A stretch of 64,000 nt of DNA from SFEL01 sp964392455 (GTDB taxonomy: Bacteria; Bacillota; Clostridia; Christensenellales; CAG-138): assembly GCA_964392455.1 (NCBI GenBank), contig CAYMPG010000009.1, forward strand, positions 1 through 64,000. The letters are read 5' to 3'. Of the stretch, positions 1-7,431 are shown in pieces. Numbering within the stretch: the first letter of the stretch is position 1; the number at the start of each line of letters is the position of its first letter. Under the pieces are notes generated by a model. The model was not told the DNA's origin. It made no database searches and was given only the letters and a program-made list of their open reading frames with translations. A program made the translations under genes and the position numbers.

Positions 1-2
1 AC

Positions 3-905
3 GGCTATCCCACCATGGCCGCCCATCCCGGCGGCGCGCCTGCCAATTTCCTGGCGGCACTGACCAGGTATGGCAGGAAAACCGCTCTGCTCGGCACGGT
101 GGGGCAGGATTCCTTTGGCAGGATGCTTGTGGGCACCCTGAAAAAGGCTGATATAGAGACAGGGGGCATTGTAATGGATGCTGATACCTTTACTACCCTG
201 GCCTTTGTTACGATAGATAGCAGCGGAAACCGGGAATTTGCCTTCGCAAGAAAGCCGGGGGCGGATACTCAGCTCAGGTTTGAAGAACTGGATTTGCACC
301 TTATCGACCAGGCCAGGGCGTTTCATTTTGGAACCCTGTCATTGACCGATGAGCCTGCCCGCTCCGCAACATACCGGGCCGTAGATTATGCCAGGGCTAA
401 AGGCAAGCTTATCACCTACGACCCAAATCTTAGAAAGCCGCTGTGGCGCACCATGGAGGAAGCCAGAGAGCAGATACTCTGGGGGCTAAGCCAGGCCCAC
501 GTAGTGAAGATCAGCGATGAGGAAGTGGAGTTCCTGTGGGGCTGCACTCCGGAGGAGGGGGCAGATAAGCTGCTGCAGGAATTTGGCGTATCCCTTGCCA
601 TGGTGACCCTTGGCCCGAAGGGCGCATACTTAAAGAACAAAAATGGCGCCTGTTATGTAACATGCCCCAAGGTGAGCCCGGTGGATACCACCGGCGCAGG
701 AGATATCTTTGGTGGCAGCGCAGTCAGCCGTATACTGGAGCTGGGCATGGCTCCGGATGAGCTTACAGTGGAGCAGCTGCAGGCAATCGGCTCATTTGCG
801 TCCACTGCCGCCAGTTTGTCCACGGAAGCCCCGGGGGGTATTCCAAGTATACCGGATAAGGAGACTGTGCTTCGGGCGCTGGAGAAAAGCGGCAAAATTG
901 ATTGA
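3..905 (+). CDS. PfkB-family sugar kinase, probably fructokinase (5' end outside window)
   Basis: This is a carbohydrate kinase of the PfkB/ribokinase fold that phosphorylates a sugar, most likely fructose, with ATP in the cytoplasm. The open frame runs in from the window edge: the residues before the first ATG at 15 (GYPT) fit the fructokinase N-terminal region, so the true start lies upstream. Seen are the substrate-binding HPGGAPANFLAAL block near the start and the catalytic DTTGAGDIFGG signature at about residues 226-236 of the fragment. The gene ends 15 bp before the response regulator start and may close a sugar-use operon controlled by the regulators downstream. Fructokinase rather than another PfkB sugar kinase is inferred from the PGGAPAN motif; the substrate is not certain. 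Confidence 0.85.
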   Translation, partial: GYPTMAAHPGGAPANFLAALTRYGRKTALLGTVGQDSFGRMLVGTLKKADIETGGIVMDADTFTTLAFVTIDSSGNREFAFARKPGADTQLRFEELDLHLIDQARAFHFGTLSLTDEPARSATYRAVDYARAKGKLITYDPNLRKPLWRTMEEAREQILWGLSQAHVVKISDEEVEFLWGCTPEEGADKLLQEFGVSLAMVTLGPKGAYLKNKNGACYVTCPKVSPVDTTGAGDIFGGSAVSRILELGMAPDELTVEQLQAIGSFASTAASLSTEAPGGIPSIPDKETVLRALEKSGKID

Positions 906-919
906 TAGAGGAGAAGTAT

Positions 920-2509
920 ATGCTGAAGGTCATTGTTGCTGACGATGAAAAGAGAATATGCCGGCTGATATGTATGCTGGCGGACTGGGAAGCGCTGGGG
1001 ATGGAGGTCGTTGAAACAGCAACCAATGGACTGGAGGCTTTGGAGGCTATCAGGCAGCATCAGCCGGATATTCTCATTACGGATATCCATATGCCGGGCT
1101 GTAATGGCCTTGAGCTGATTGCCAGGGCAAAGGAATTGCAGCCGGAGCTGGAAATAATAATTGTCAGCGGCTATGCTTATTTTGATTATGCTCAAAGCGC
1201 CATCAAGCACGGCGTTGGCGAGTATCTGCTAAAGCCCATCAAGAAGGAAGAACTGATGGCATCCCTGTGCAAGCTGGGGCAGCGCTGCCAGGAGCGGCGA
1301 AGTGCCGCTCAGGAGGTACATACCCTGAGGGAGGATTTTCAGGAGCAAATTACAAAGCAGCAGGAGCAGTTCGTTTGCGATTTGATGAATAAGCAGGTGG
1401 AGGATCTATCTGAGGATGCCATCGCTCAGCGATACCATCTGAAATGGACGGGCGGCGATTTTGTAGCCTTTGTGCTGAAGATAGACTATGCTCCGGAAAC
1501 ATTTACGGATGCATCCATAGAGGTGATACTGGATAAAGCCCGGTCGGTATTAAATGGATTTCTGTCGCCTATCTGTGATTTTCTGCTGATGCACTTTGAA
1601 AAGACCGAGGGCTGCGGCATACTTTGCGTTCCGGACAGGCATCAGGGCGCCTTACGCAAGGCGCTGAGGGAAGCTGTGAATCAGCTTACAGCTCAGAAGC
1701 CCATGTTTGGCACCATAGCCTTTTCTGCGGGGCTTGGGCCGGTGGTATCCGATACCCGGGAGCTTCCCCTGACATTAAAGGCGGCCAGGCACTCGGTTTT
1801 GGAGAGGCTCCGGGAGGGAGCGGGCAGGCTCTATGAGCCTCTATCTGAAAGGAATACTGTGGATACGGATACATTGCTTCAGCGCTATTGCAGCCTTGTG
1901 AGCCATGCTATTGATCAGCTGGATGAAAATGCCGCCGCACAATGTGTGGATCAAATGGAGCGGGAGGCCGTGATGACCACAGGAATCACCGGCAAGGCCA
2001 TGCTGGACCTTGTGGAGGCAGCAGGCAGAATGTTTATACTGCGCTGTAACTTTCCTCAGCAGGAGAAGCTGGTAGAGCGCTATGAGCTATGCTGCCGCCA
2101 AAGCAGCAGCGCCGCAGCCTTGTTTGACCAGCTGCGAAAAATGCAGACGGAGCAGCTTCTGCGTATGCGGGCAGAGCGGGAAACCGAAGCAAGCAGGCCT
2201 ATACGGGCCGCAAAAAAATACGTTCAGGAGCACTTTCAGGAATCCATTACCCTGGAGGATGTAAGTGCGAAGGTGGGCTTCAGCCCAAGCTATTTCAGCG
2301 TTTTATTCAAAAAGGAGACGGGGGAAGGCTTTTCCAAGTATCTGACAAACGTTCGCATGGAGCGGGCAAAGGAGCTGCTTCAGGAAACCGACTATCCTGT
2401 GGCAGAGGTATGCAGAGAAGTGGGATATTCTGATGCAAAGCATTTTGTACAGACCTTCCGAAAGGCAACAGGCTTAAATCCCGCCCAATATAGGAAGCTG
2501 TACGGTTAG
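920..2509 (+). CDS. AraC-type two-component response regulator (YesN-like)
   Basis: A 529-residue response regulator: receiver domain at about residues 1-120 with acidic pocket VADDE, phospho-acceptor Asp55 in TDIHMPG and the conserved Lys in LLKPIKKEE; a long central region without a recognised motif; and a C-terminal AraC double helix-turn-helix (about 425-525: ITLEDVSAKVGFSPSYFSVL and YPVAEVCREVGYSDAKHFVQ). The ATG at 920 is chosen because AGAGGAG lies 6 nt upstream; an upstream in-frame ATG at 902 lacks a site and would overlap the sugar kinase. The histidine kinase follows 35 bp later, as in YesMN pairs that control carbohydrate uptake. The target genes are not visible in the window; the preceding sugar kinase is one candidate. 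Confidence 0.93.
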   Translation: MLKVIVADDEKRICRLICMLADWEALGMEVVETATNGLEALEAIRQHQPDILITDIHMPGCNGLELIARAKELQPELEIIIVSGYAYFDYAQSAIKHGVGEYLLKPIKKEELMASLCKLGQRCQERRSAAQEVHTLREDFQEQITKQQEQFVCDLMNKQVEDLSEDAIAQRYHLKWTGGDFVAFVLKIDYAPETFTDASIEVILDKARSVLNGFLSPICDFLLMHFEKTEGCGILCVPDRHQGALRKALREAVNQLTAQKPMFGTIAFSAGLGPVVSDTRELPLTLKAARHSVLERLREGAGRLYEPLSERNTVDTDTLLQRYCSLVSHAIDQLDENAAAQCVDQMEREAVMTTGITGKAMLDLVEAAGRMFILRCNFPQQEKLVERYELCCRQSSSAAALFDQLRKMQTEQLLRMRAERETEASRPIRAAKKYVQEHFQESITLEDVSAKVGFSPSYFSVLFKKETGEGFSKYLTNVRMERAKELLQETDYPVAEVCREVGYSDAKHFVQTFRKATGLNPAQYRKLYG

Positions 2510-2544
2510 AGGTAGCCATATATACACCATGAAAGGGGAAACTG

Positions 2545-3591
2545 ATGGAAAAAAGACACTGGTGGCATTACCTTGTGCCAAGGGCATTTGCGCTGTGTGC
2601 TTGCCAGGCAGCGTGTATGCTGATAGTCCTCCTTTTGCTCGTGGTTCATTCCGATGATAAACTGGTTTTGATAGGGGCAATTGCGTCAGGTCTTATTTTT
2701 CTGCTGTTTCAGCTTATATGGTGGAAGCTGATTTTCTGCCCATATCAAAAGCTGGAAAAGGAAGGCAAAAAATTTCTGGATGGCTATATGCCGGAAGGTG
2801 AGCTGGTTGCGGCGGTGTGCCAGTTTTCCCCGGTGGTGGAGCGGCTGCTGCAGCGCCTGGTGGAATTGATCAGCCCCTCCAGAATATTTGACCAGAATAA
2901 AAGAAAGGCCCAGTATCTGGCCCTGCAAAACCAGATAAACCCTCATTTTCTCTACAACACACTGGACAGTATTCGCAGCGAAGCCATGCTGGCCCAGCTT
3001 GACAATGTGGCGGATATGACGGAGGCTCTGGCGTCTTTTTTCAGGTATACGATAAGCAAGGTGGAAAACCTTGTATCTGTAGAAGAAGAGCTGCAAAACT
3101 GTGCTACATATTTTAAAATTCAGGAGTATCGGTTTGAAGACCGCCTGCAAATGGAGGTGCAGTGTGCGCCCGATGAATGGGATGAAATACGCCGGTGCCG
3201 TTTACCCAAGCTGACCCTGCAGCCCATTTTGGAAAATGCCATAATCCACGGAACGGAGCTGAAGCTGGGTACCGGCAAGCTGGTAATACACCTGGAGCGA
3301 ACTAATACACGGCTGCTCATTCGGGTATCCGACAACGGTGTGGGTATGGATGAGGCGGCTCTGGCTCAGCTAAATAGCCGGCTGGGAAAAAATGCCCTGG
3401 GCGTGCAGAAGGAGGAGCAGCGCAAGGGAGGCTTGGCGCTGGTGAATGTGGATCACCGTATACGGCTTCTTTTCGGAGATGAATATGGGCTGCATATTTT
3501 CTCTGTGCTGGGGTTTGGTACGGATGTGGAAGTAAGCATACCCATTGTAACAAGCGATCACGATGTTTCCAATCAGGAGGTATTGCAGTGA
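2545..3591 (+). CDS. Sensor histidine kinase, YesM/LytS type, with minimal extracellular loop
   Basis: A 348-residue membrane kinase expected to phosphorylate the preceding AraC-type regulator. Two hydrophobic segments (about residues 13-34 and 41-60) are joined by only a few residues (HSDDK), so the large extracytoplasmic Cache-like sensor usual in YesM kinases is absent. The His_kinase domain carries the phospho-acceptor His134 in NQINPHFLYNTLDSIRSEA, followed by the ATPase N box (ILENAIIHG), G1 box (VSDNGVGMD) and a GGLALVNVDHRI G2-like motif. Its stop overlaps the GTG start of the ABC-ATPase-like gene by 4 bp (GTGA), implying coupled translation. With so small an outside loop it probably senses through the membrane or through a partner protein; that is inference. 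Confidence 0.92.
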   Translation: MEKRHWWHYLVPRAFALCACQAACMLIVLLLLVVHSDDKLVLIGAIASGLIFLLFQLIWWKLIFCPYQKLEKEGKKFLDGYMPEGELVAAVCQFSPVVERLLQRLVELISPSRIFDQNKRKAQYLALQNQINPHFLYNTLDSIRSEAMLAQLDNVADMTEALASFFRYTISKVENLVSVEEELQNCATYFKIQEYRFEDRLQMEVQCAPDEWDEIRRCRLPKLTLQPILENAIIHGTELKLGTGKLVIHLERTNTRLLIRVSDNGVGMDEAALAQLNSRLGKNALGVQKEEQRKGGLALVNVDHRIRLLFGDEYGLHIFSVLGFGTDVEVSIPIVTSDHDVSNQEVLQ

Positions 3592-4964
3592 GGCCGGAAG
3601 TATTCCGAATGGAGCGGGTCACCTATAAGGAAAACGGAATCGAACGGCTGGCAAACTGCGATATGCATATCTTTTCCGGGGAGATACTGGGGCTGATTCC
3701 GCTGAACAGCCATGGCCTGCTTTCATTGCTGGACGTGATAACGAAAAACCTTCCATTGGAATTTGGCTTTGTTTTCCTTCGGGATAAGCTCATTAACAAC
3801 TGGCATTATCCTCACCCTCAGCATAACCCGATTGGCCTGATACAGAGCAAGAGCCAGCTGGTGGAGGGGCTTTCCCTGGCGGATAATGTATTTGTTTTAC
3901 GCAGCGGCTTCAGGGCCTGGTATATTCAATCCAAGCTCCTGCGGGCGCAGCTTGTTCCGTTTTTTGAAAAATTTGGAATCAAGGTTCCCCCGGAGGATTA
4001 TCCGGAATCCCTGACCACGTTTCAAAGGATAATAGTAGAGCTCATTCGTGCCATGGTGGCGGGATACCGGCTGATAATCCTGCATGATATAAATGCGTTT
4101 TTAAGTGAAACAGAGCTGGAAAAGCTCCATGGCGTTTTAAGGCAATGCGCTCAGGATGGGTTCTCCTTTCTTTATATTGGCTCCCAGCCGGAGGAGCTAT
4201 CCAGAATTGCAGACCGGGTATGTATCTTTGGAAATGGGCGTATCCTGAAAACAGTGGAAAAGGGAATGTCATTGCCTGAGATACTGGAAAAAACTGCCGG
4301 AATACAATGGGCAGCAAAGCAAACAGATGCCTTAAAGGCAGGTTCTTCCGCCGTGCTCCATGCAAAGGAATTATCGCTGGACTCAATGGAGGGGCTTTCG
4401 TTTGACATATACGCAGGGGAGTGTGTGGTTCTGCAGGACGTAAACAACAGGGTCACCAATCCGATGCTGCAAATTTTGACAGGTGACCGTGTTCCTGAGA
4501 GAGGCAAGCTGTGGCTGGAGGGCCAGTGCCGCTATACTCCGGGCAACCGGGAAATTGCCATAATACAGGAAATGCCGGCTCAAACGATGTTATTTCCACG
4601 ATTGAGCTATTTTGATAATCTGTTTATGACCTCAGACCACCATCTGCCAAATATATGGCGAAACAGCCAGATGCAGCGCAGGCTTGCAAAGGAATATGGC
4701 GCAAGAAACGAAGCAGAGCTATTTGACCGGGCGGTGGAGACGCTTTCAGAGCTGGAAAAATACGATTTGGTATATAATCGTATCCTGCTGCAAAGGCCCC
4801 GGGTCGTGTTCTGCATACGGCCCTTTAAGGGAGCAGATATGGAGCTGCAGGACCACATTCGCCAGCTGCTGCTTCAGCTTAGAAAAAAGAAAATCGCAGT
4901 GGCCCTGCTGACAGCCAATGCGGATGAGGCAATCGGCATTGCAGATAGAGTTATTCGCATCTGA
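3588..4964 (+). CDS. Catalytically degenerate tandem sugar-ABC ATPase (RbsA/MglA-like pseudo-ATPase)
   Basis: A 458-residue protein with the layout of a double nucleotide-binding domain sugar importer ATPase, but without the catalytic motifs. In NBD1 the Walker A position reads GLIPLNSHGLLSLLDVI (no GxGKST), the signature reads LTTFQ, and Walker B reads LIILHDINAFL. In NBD2 Walker A reads VVLQDVNNRVTNP and the Walker B/D-loop reads VVFCIRPFKGADM where LDEPTRGID is expected. The family fold is still recognisable along the full length (GEILGLIPL, PEELSRIADRVCIFGNGRI). It starts with GTG behind AGGAGG and overlaps the kinase gene by 4 bp. No permease or solute-binding protein gene is nearby. A role as a regulatory adaptor of the kinase is inference. 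Confidence 0.8.
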   Translation: MRPEVFRMERVTYKENGIERLANCDMHIFSGEILGLIPLNSHGLLSLLDVITKNLPLEFGFVFLRDKLINNWHYPHPQHNPIGLIQSKSQLVEGLSLADNVFVLRSGFRAWYIQSKLLRAQLVPFFEKFGIKVPPEDYPESLTTFQRIIVELIRAMVAGYRLIILHDINAFLSETELEKLHGVLRQCAQDGFSFLYIGSQPEELSRIADRVCIFGNGRILKTVEKGMSLPEILEKTAGIQWAAKQTDALKAGSSAVLHAKELSLDSMEGLSFDIYAGECVVLQDVNNRVTNPMLQILTGDRVPERGKLWLEGQCRYTPGNREIAIIQEMPAQTMLFPRLSYFDNLFMTSDHHLPNIWRNSQMQRRLAKEYGARNEAELFDRAVETLSELEKYDLVYNRILLQRPRVVFCIRPFKGADMELQDHIRQLLLQLRKKKIAVALLTANADEAIGIADRVIRI

Positions 4965-5040
4965 TTTTGAAAAAGTGATTTTACTGCGATAATTACGCCA
5001 TTTATTATTCTGTATCCAATTGGTAACGCTGAATATAAAT

Positions 5041-5087
5041 CATCCCCCATAGGCATCAGGGCCCGTGGGGGATGTTGTTGTTTCCGG
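5041..5087 (+). terminator. Rho-independent terminator after the sensor/regulator operon
   Basis: A 10-bp stem (5041-5050 paired with 5065-5074, CATCCCCCAT/GTGGGGGATG) is followed by a TTGTTGTTT tract. It lies just past the pseudo-ATPase and before the convergent XRE gene. Confidence 0.75.
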
Positions 5088-5122
5088 GGTGATTTGGGCA
5101 AGGCTCATATGCTGAGCTGCGG

Positions 5123-5707
5123 CTACACCACCTGATAGAATAGGCCGTGGTTTGTGCAATACCACAGGAGCTTGCCGTGAGCAAAAACGGGGATACGCAC
5201 CTGAAGATCCCATTCGGGGTATTGCTTTCGCACCATAATGCTATCTCCGCTCAGAAGCGCCACAAATGTTATGTGGTGCTCCCGAGTCATGGGGTGGCTG
5301 CTGGTGATGAAAAAGTCGTTTTCGATGATTTCCACCGACAGCCTTTCTTCGTTGGCAGCTTTTTGGGGTGTGAGGGGCTTCAGCTTTTTGCCGCAGCAGG
5401 AAATGCTGCTTTCTGCCATTGAGGTGAGCATATTCCCGCAATCGGGGCAAATGTAAAAGCTCATTTTCTTCATATCGCCGCTCAGTGGAGCGTTTGCCTC
5501 CAGCTCTCCTGATAGCAGCTTTTCCAGCTCCACATTGAATATGCCTGCAAGCTGACCAAGCAGGGCCACATCCGGGCAGCCGGAGCCCCGCTCCCATTTT
5601 GAGATGGTCTTATCGCTGATGTGCATCTGCTCGGCCAATTGGAGCTGGGTGAGCCCCATCTCCTTTCTAAGGCTGCAAATCAGCTGGCCAATTTTAATAT
5701 TATCCAT
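5123..5707 (-). CDS. XRE-family regulator fused to a desulfoferrodoxin-like (desulforedoxin + superoxide-reductase-like) module
   Basis: A 194-residue protein. Residues 4-62 are a Cro/CI helix-turn-helix (GLTQLQLAEQMHISDKTISK). Residues 84-112 match a desulforedoxin center: Cys87, Cys90, Cys104 and Cys105 in CPDCGN...SCCGKK. Residues 120-194 match the superoxide-reductase domain of desulfoferrodoxins: HPMTREHHI (His138, His144 or 145) and YCTNHGLF (Cys184, His187). The first iron-ligand His and the Lys of the usual KHVP motif are missing (ERLSV instead), so the site would be His3-Cys. The ATG at 5707 is chosen for its AGGAGGA site; the upstream ATG at 5779 has none. It precedes nothing on its own strand but sits next to a MATE exporter gene. 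A redox- or superoxide-sensing repressor is a reasonable inference. Confidence 0.82.
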   Translation of the reverse strand: MDNIKIGQLICSLRKEMGLTQLQLAEQMHISDKTISKWERGSGCPDVALLGQLAGIFNVELEKLLSGELEANAPLSGDMKKMSFYICPDCGNMLTSMAESSISCCGKKLKPLTPQKAANEERLSVEIIENDFFITSSHPMTREHHITFVALLSGDSIMVRKQYPEWDLQVRIPVFAHGKLLWYCTNHGLFYQVV

Positions 5708-5797
5708 AGCAATCTTCCTCCTGGGTGCTATTATACGGATAATACCGGGCAGAGCGCAATCAACGCTCTGTAGAGACAAACAGGCCGCCGTGCCTGA

Positions 5798-7114
5798 TTA
5801 AAGCGTGGTACGGGAATGGCCGCTGATATAGAGAAGGGCAATCGCCGCCACTATCATCTCTGAAGCAGGGAGAGCGATCCATACGCCATTAATGTCCCAA
5901 ATCAACGGAAGGATGAAAATCATAGGCCCGCTTATGAGTATGCTTCGCAGCATTGCTATGACCATTGACATAGAGCCGTGCATATTCGATTGCAGGTAGT
6001 AGGTGGACAGCACCGTGATGCCAAGGAACAGGAACAGGGGGAAGAACGGGCGCATGATGCCGGGGGCCGCTGCCAGGACCTCAGGAGTAACGTCAATAAA
6101 CAGCCGTATGATTTGCTGGGGAAGCAGCTCGCCTATGGCAGTAAAGATGATGCCCATTATTATCACTGTGAAAAGCGACATTTTCCATACTGCATGGATG
6201 CGCCCGGTTTGCTTTGCTCCGCAGTTTGCTGAAACAATGGGCTGTATGGCCTGCCCAACGCCGCAGTACAGTGCCTGAAACAGCGAGGTGATGGTGGCGA
6301 TAACGCCGTATACGGCCAGGGCGTTGGTATCGCCGTAGCGCATGATCTGGTTATTCATGAGTATGGCAAGAATCACGGTGCCAAGGTCAAGAATACTGGC
6401 GCCGAAGCCTATGCTGAGGGTTTGGCGGATAGCTGGCTTCATATGATTTGGCTTTACGAGGCGCAGGGTGCATTTCTTTGAAAAGAAATGGCTGCACATG
6501 ATTGCTATCTGAATACAGGTGCCAAGCACGGTGGCGAGAGCTGCGCCTGTCATGCCCATGCCGAGGGGGAAGCAGAAGAACCAGTCGCCAAATATATTTA
6601 TGCCGCCGCCCACCATGACCGCACACATGGCAAGCCCAGGTGCGCCGTCATTGCGGATGAATGAGCTGATAAAGGTAGGCAGTATGAATGCCGGCAAAAA
6701 CCATATGAGCCAGCGTGCATATTCCATCACCTTGGGCATAAGCTGAGCATCTGCGCCAAACAGGGTAAGTATTTGCCCATGGAAAAGGGCGAATACAGCC
6801 CATGCACACAGTGTGAGCAGCAGCATCAGCAGGGCTGATGCGGTGAACAGGGCATTGGCCTTTTCGGTCTTTCCTTCGCCGCGGGCATTTCCGTACAGCA
6901 CGGAGCCGCCTATGCCGCACAGTATGCCCAGAAAAATCAGTACTCCATACAGCGGCGTGATAACAGCCATAGCTGCTGCACCTACTGGCCCCTCAGAGTG
7001 GCCTACGGCTATGGTATCCACAAAGCTGTAGATGGACATTACCACGGCGCTGGCCATGGAGGCTGTCAGGTACTTCAGATAAAGTGGTCTGATTTTTTCG
7101 GTGATAAGATTCAT
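5798..7114 (-). CDS. MATE-family multidrug exporter (first copy)
   Basis: A 438-residue, roughly 12-helix membrane protein of the MATE family, which exports cationic drugs or metabolites with Na+ or H+ entry. Typical features are the first-helix pattern SIYSFVDTIAVGH, the glycine-rich GAAAMAVITPLYGVLIFLGI segment, repeated proline/glycine-rich amphipathic stretches and two similar halves. The start is supported by AAGGAGGA 5 nt upstream. A promoter (7281-7308) and a structured leader ending in a terminator-like hairpin precede it, so transcription is probably attenuated. It runs on toward the XRE-desulfoferrodoxin gene. The substrate is unknown; Clostridia often place guanidine-type riboswitches before MATE genes, which is why guanidinium or a similar cation is one candidate. 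Confidence 0.92.
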   Translation of the reverse strand: MNLITEKIRPLYLKYLTASMASAVVMSIYSFVDTIAVGHSEGPVGAAAMAVITPLYGVLIFLGILCGIGGSVLYGNARGEGKTEKANALFTASALLMLLLTLCAWAVFALFHGQILTLFGADAQLMPKVMEYARWLIWFLPAFILPTFISSFIRNDGAPGLAMCAVMVGGGINIFGDWFFCFPLGMGMTGAALATVLGTCIQIAIMCSHFFSKKCTLRLVKPNHMKPAIRQTLSIGFGASILDLGTVILAILMNNQIMRYGDTNALAVYGVIATITSLFQALYCGVGQAIQPIVSANCGAKQTGRIHAVWKMSLFTVIIMGIIFTAIGELLPQQIIRLFIDVTPEVLAAAPGIMRPFFPLFLFLGITVLSTYYLQSNMHGSMSMVIAMLRSILISGPMIFILPLIWDINGVWIALPASEMIVAAIALLYISGHSRTTL

Positions 7115-7124
7115 TTTTCCTCCT

Positions 7125-7275
7125 TAAAACAAAAAACACCGGATAAGAAGCACCGCACAAAGCAGTTATCTTAATCCGGCGTCGCCACATACGCTGCGCT
7201 CGCCCTCCGATAAAAGTCCCTGTGCGACATCTTATCCGGTGCTGTAATTACGTGTTACAGTTCCTCCGATGAACC
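7125..7275 (-). promoter_or_regulatory. Structured leader RNA with competing hairpins upstream of MATE gene (riboswitch candidate)
   Basis: Read on the minus strand, the roughly 150-nt leader holds hairpin GGUUC-AUCGGAG-GAAC, hairpin CUGUAA-CACGUAA-UUACAG, and a perfect 12-bp long-range inverted repeat (7241-7230 with 7148-7137, CACCGGATAAGA/TCTTATCCGGTG). A competing segment (7179-7169, CCGGATTAAGA) can also pair with the same 3' strand, and a local helix UGUCGC/GCGACG forms only with that second pairing. The 3' strand runs directly into a U-rich tract (7136-7125) before the ribosome binding site. The motif AUCGGAGG occurs twice. Two mutually exclusive folds ending at a terminator are the hallmark of an attenuator. 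A guanidine-IV (mepA) type is possible from context but not confirmed. Confidence 0.7.
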
Positions 7276-7280
7276 AGTGT

Positions 7281-7308
7281 AGTATAGCATAATTATGAGA
7301 AAAGTCAA
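7281..7308 (-). promoter_or_regulatory. Sigma-A-like promoter for the MATE leader
   Basis: On the minus strand TTGACT (7308-7303), 16-bp spacer and TATACT (7286-7281); transcription would start near 7274, at the beginning of the structured leader. Confidence 0.75.
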
Positions 7309-7373
7309 CGGTATTTTATGTTAAATATGCAGAATATGCAGCCTGTAAGCTATTGATGAACGTGGTGAAAATA

Positions 7374-7417
7374 GAAAAAGGCCGTATATATGCTCCAAGG
7401 AAAGCATGTATACGGCC
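7374..7417 (-). terminator. Rho-independent terminator after the second MATE gene
   Basis: A 15-nt inverted repeat (7380-7394 with 7403-7417, GGCCGTATA type, one mismatch) is followed on the minus strand by a run of T (complement of 7375-7379). It lies 14 bp past the stop of the MATE gene at 7432. Confidence 0.85.
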
Positions 7418-7431
7418 CGGGTTATTCAGCT

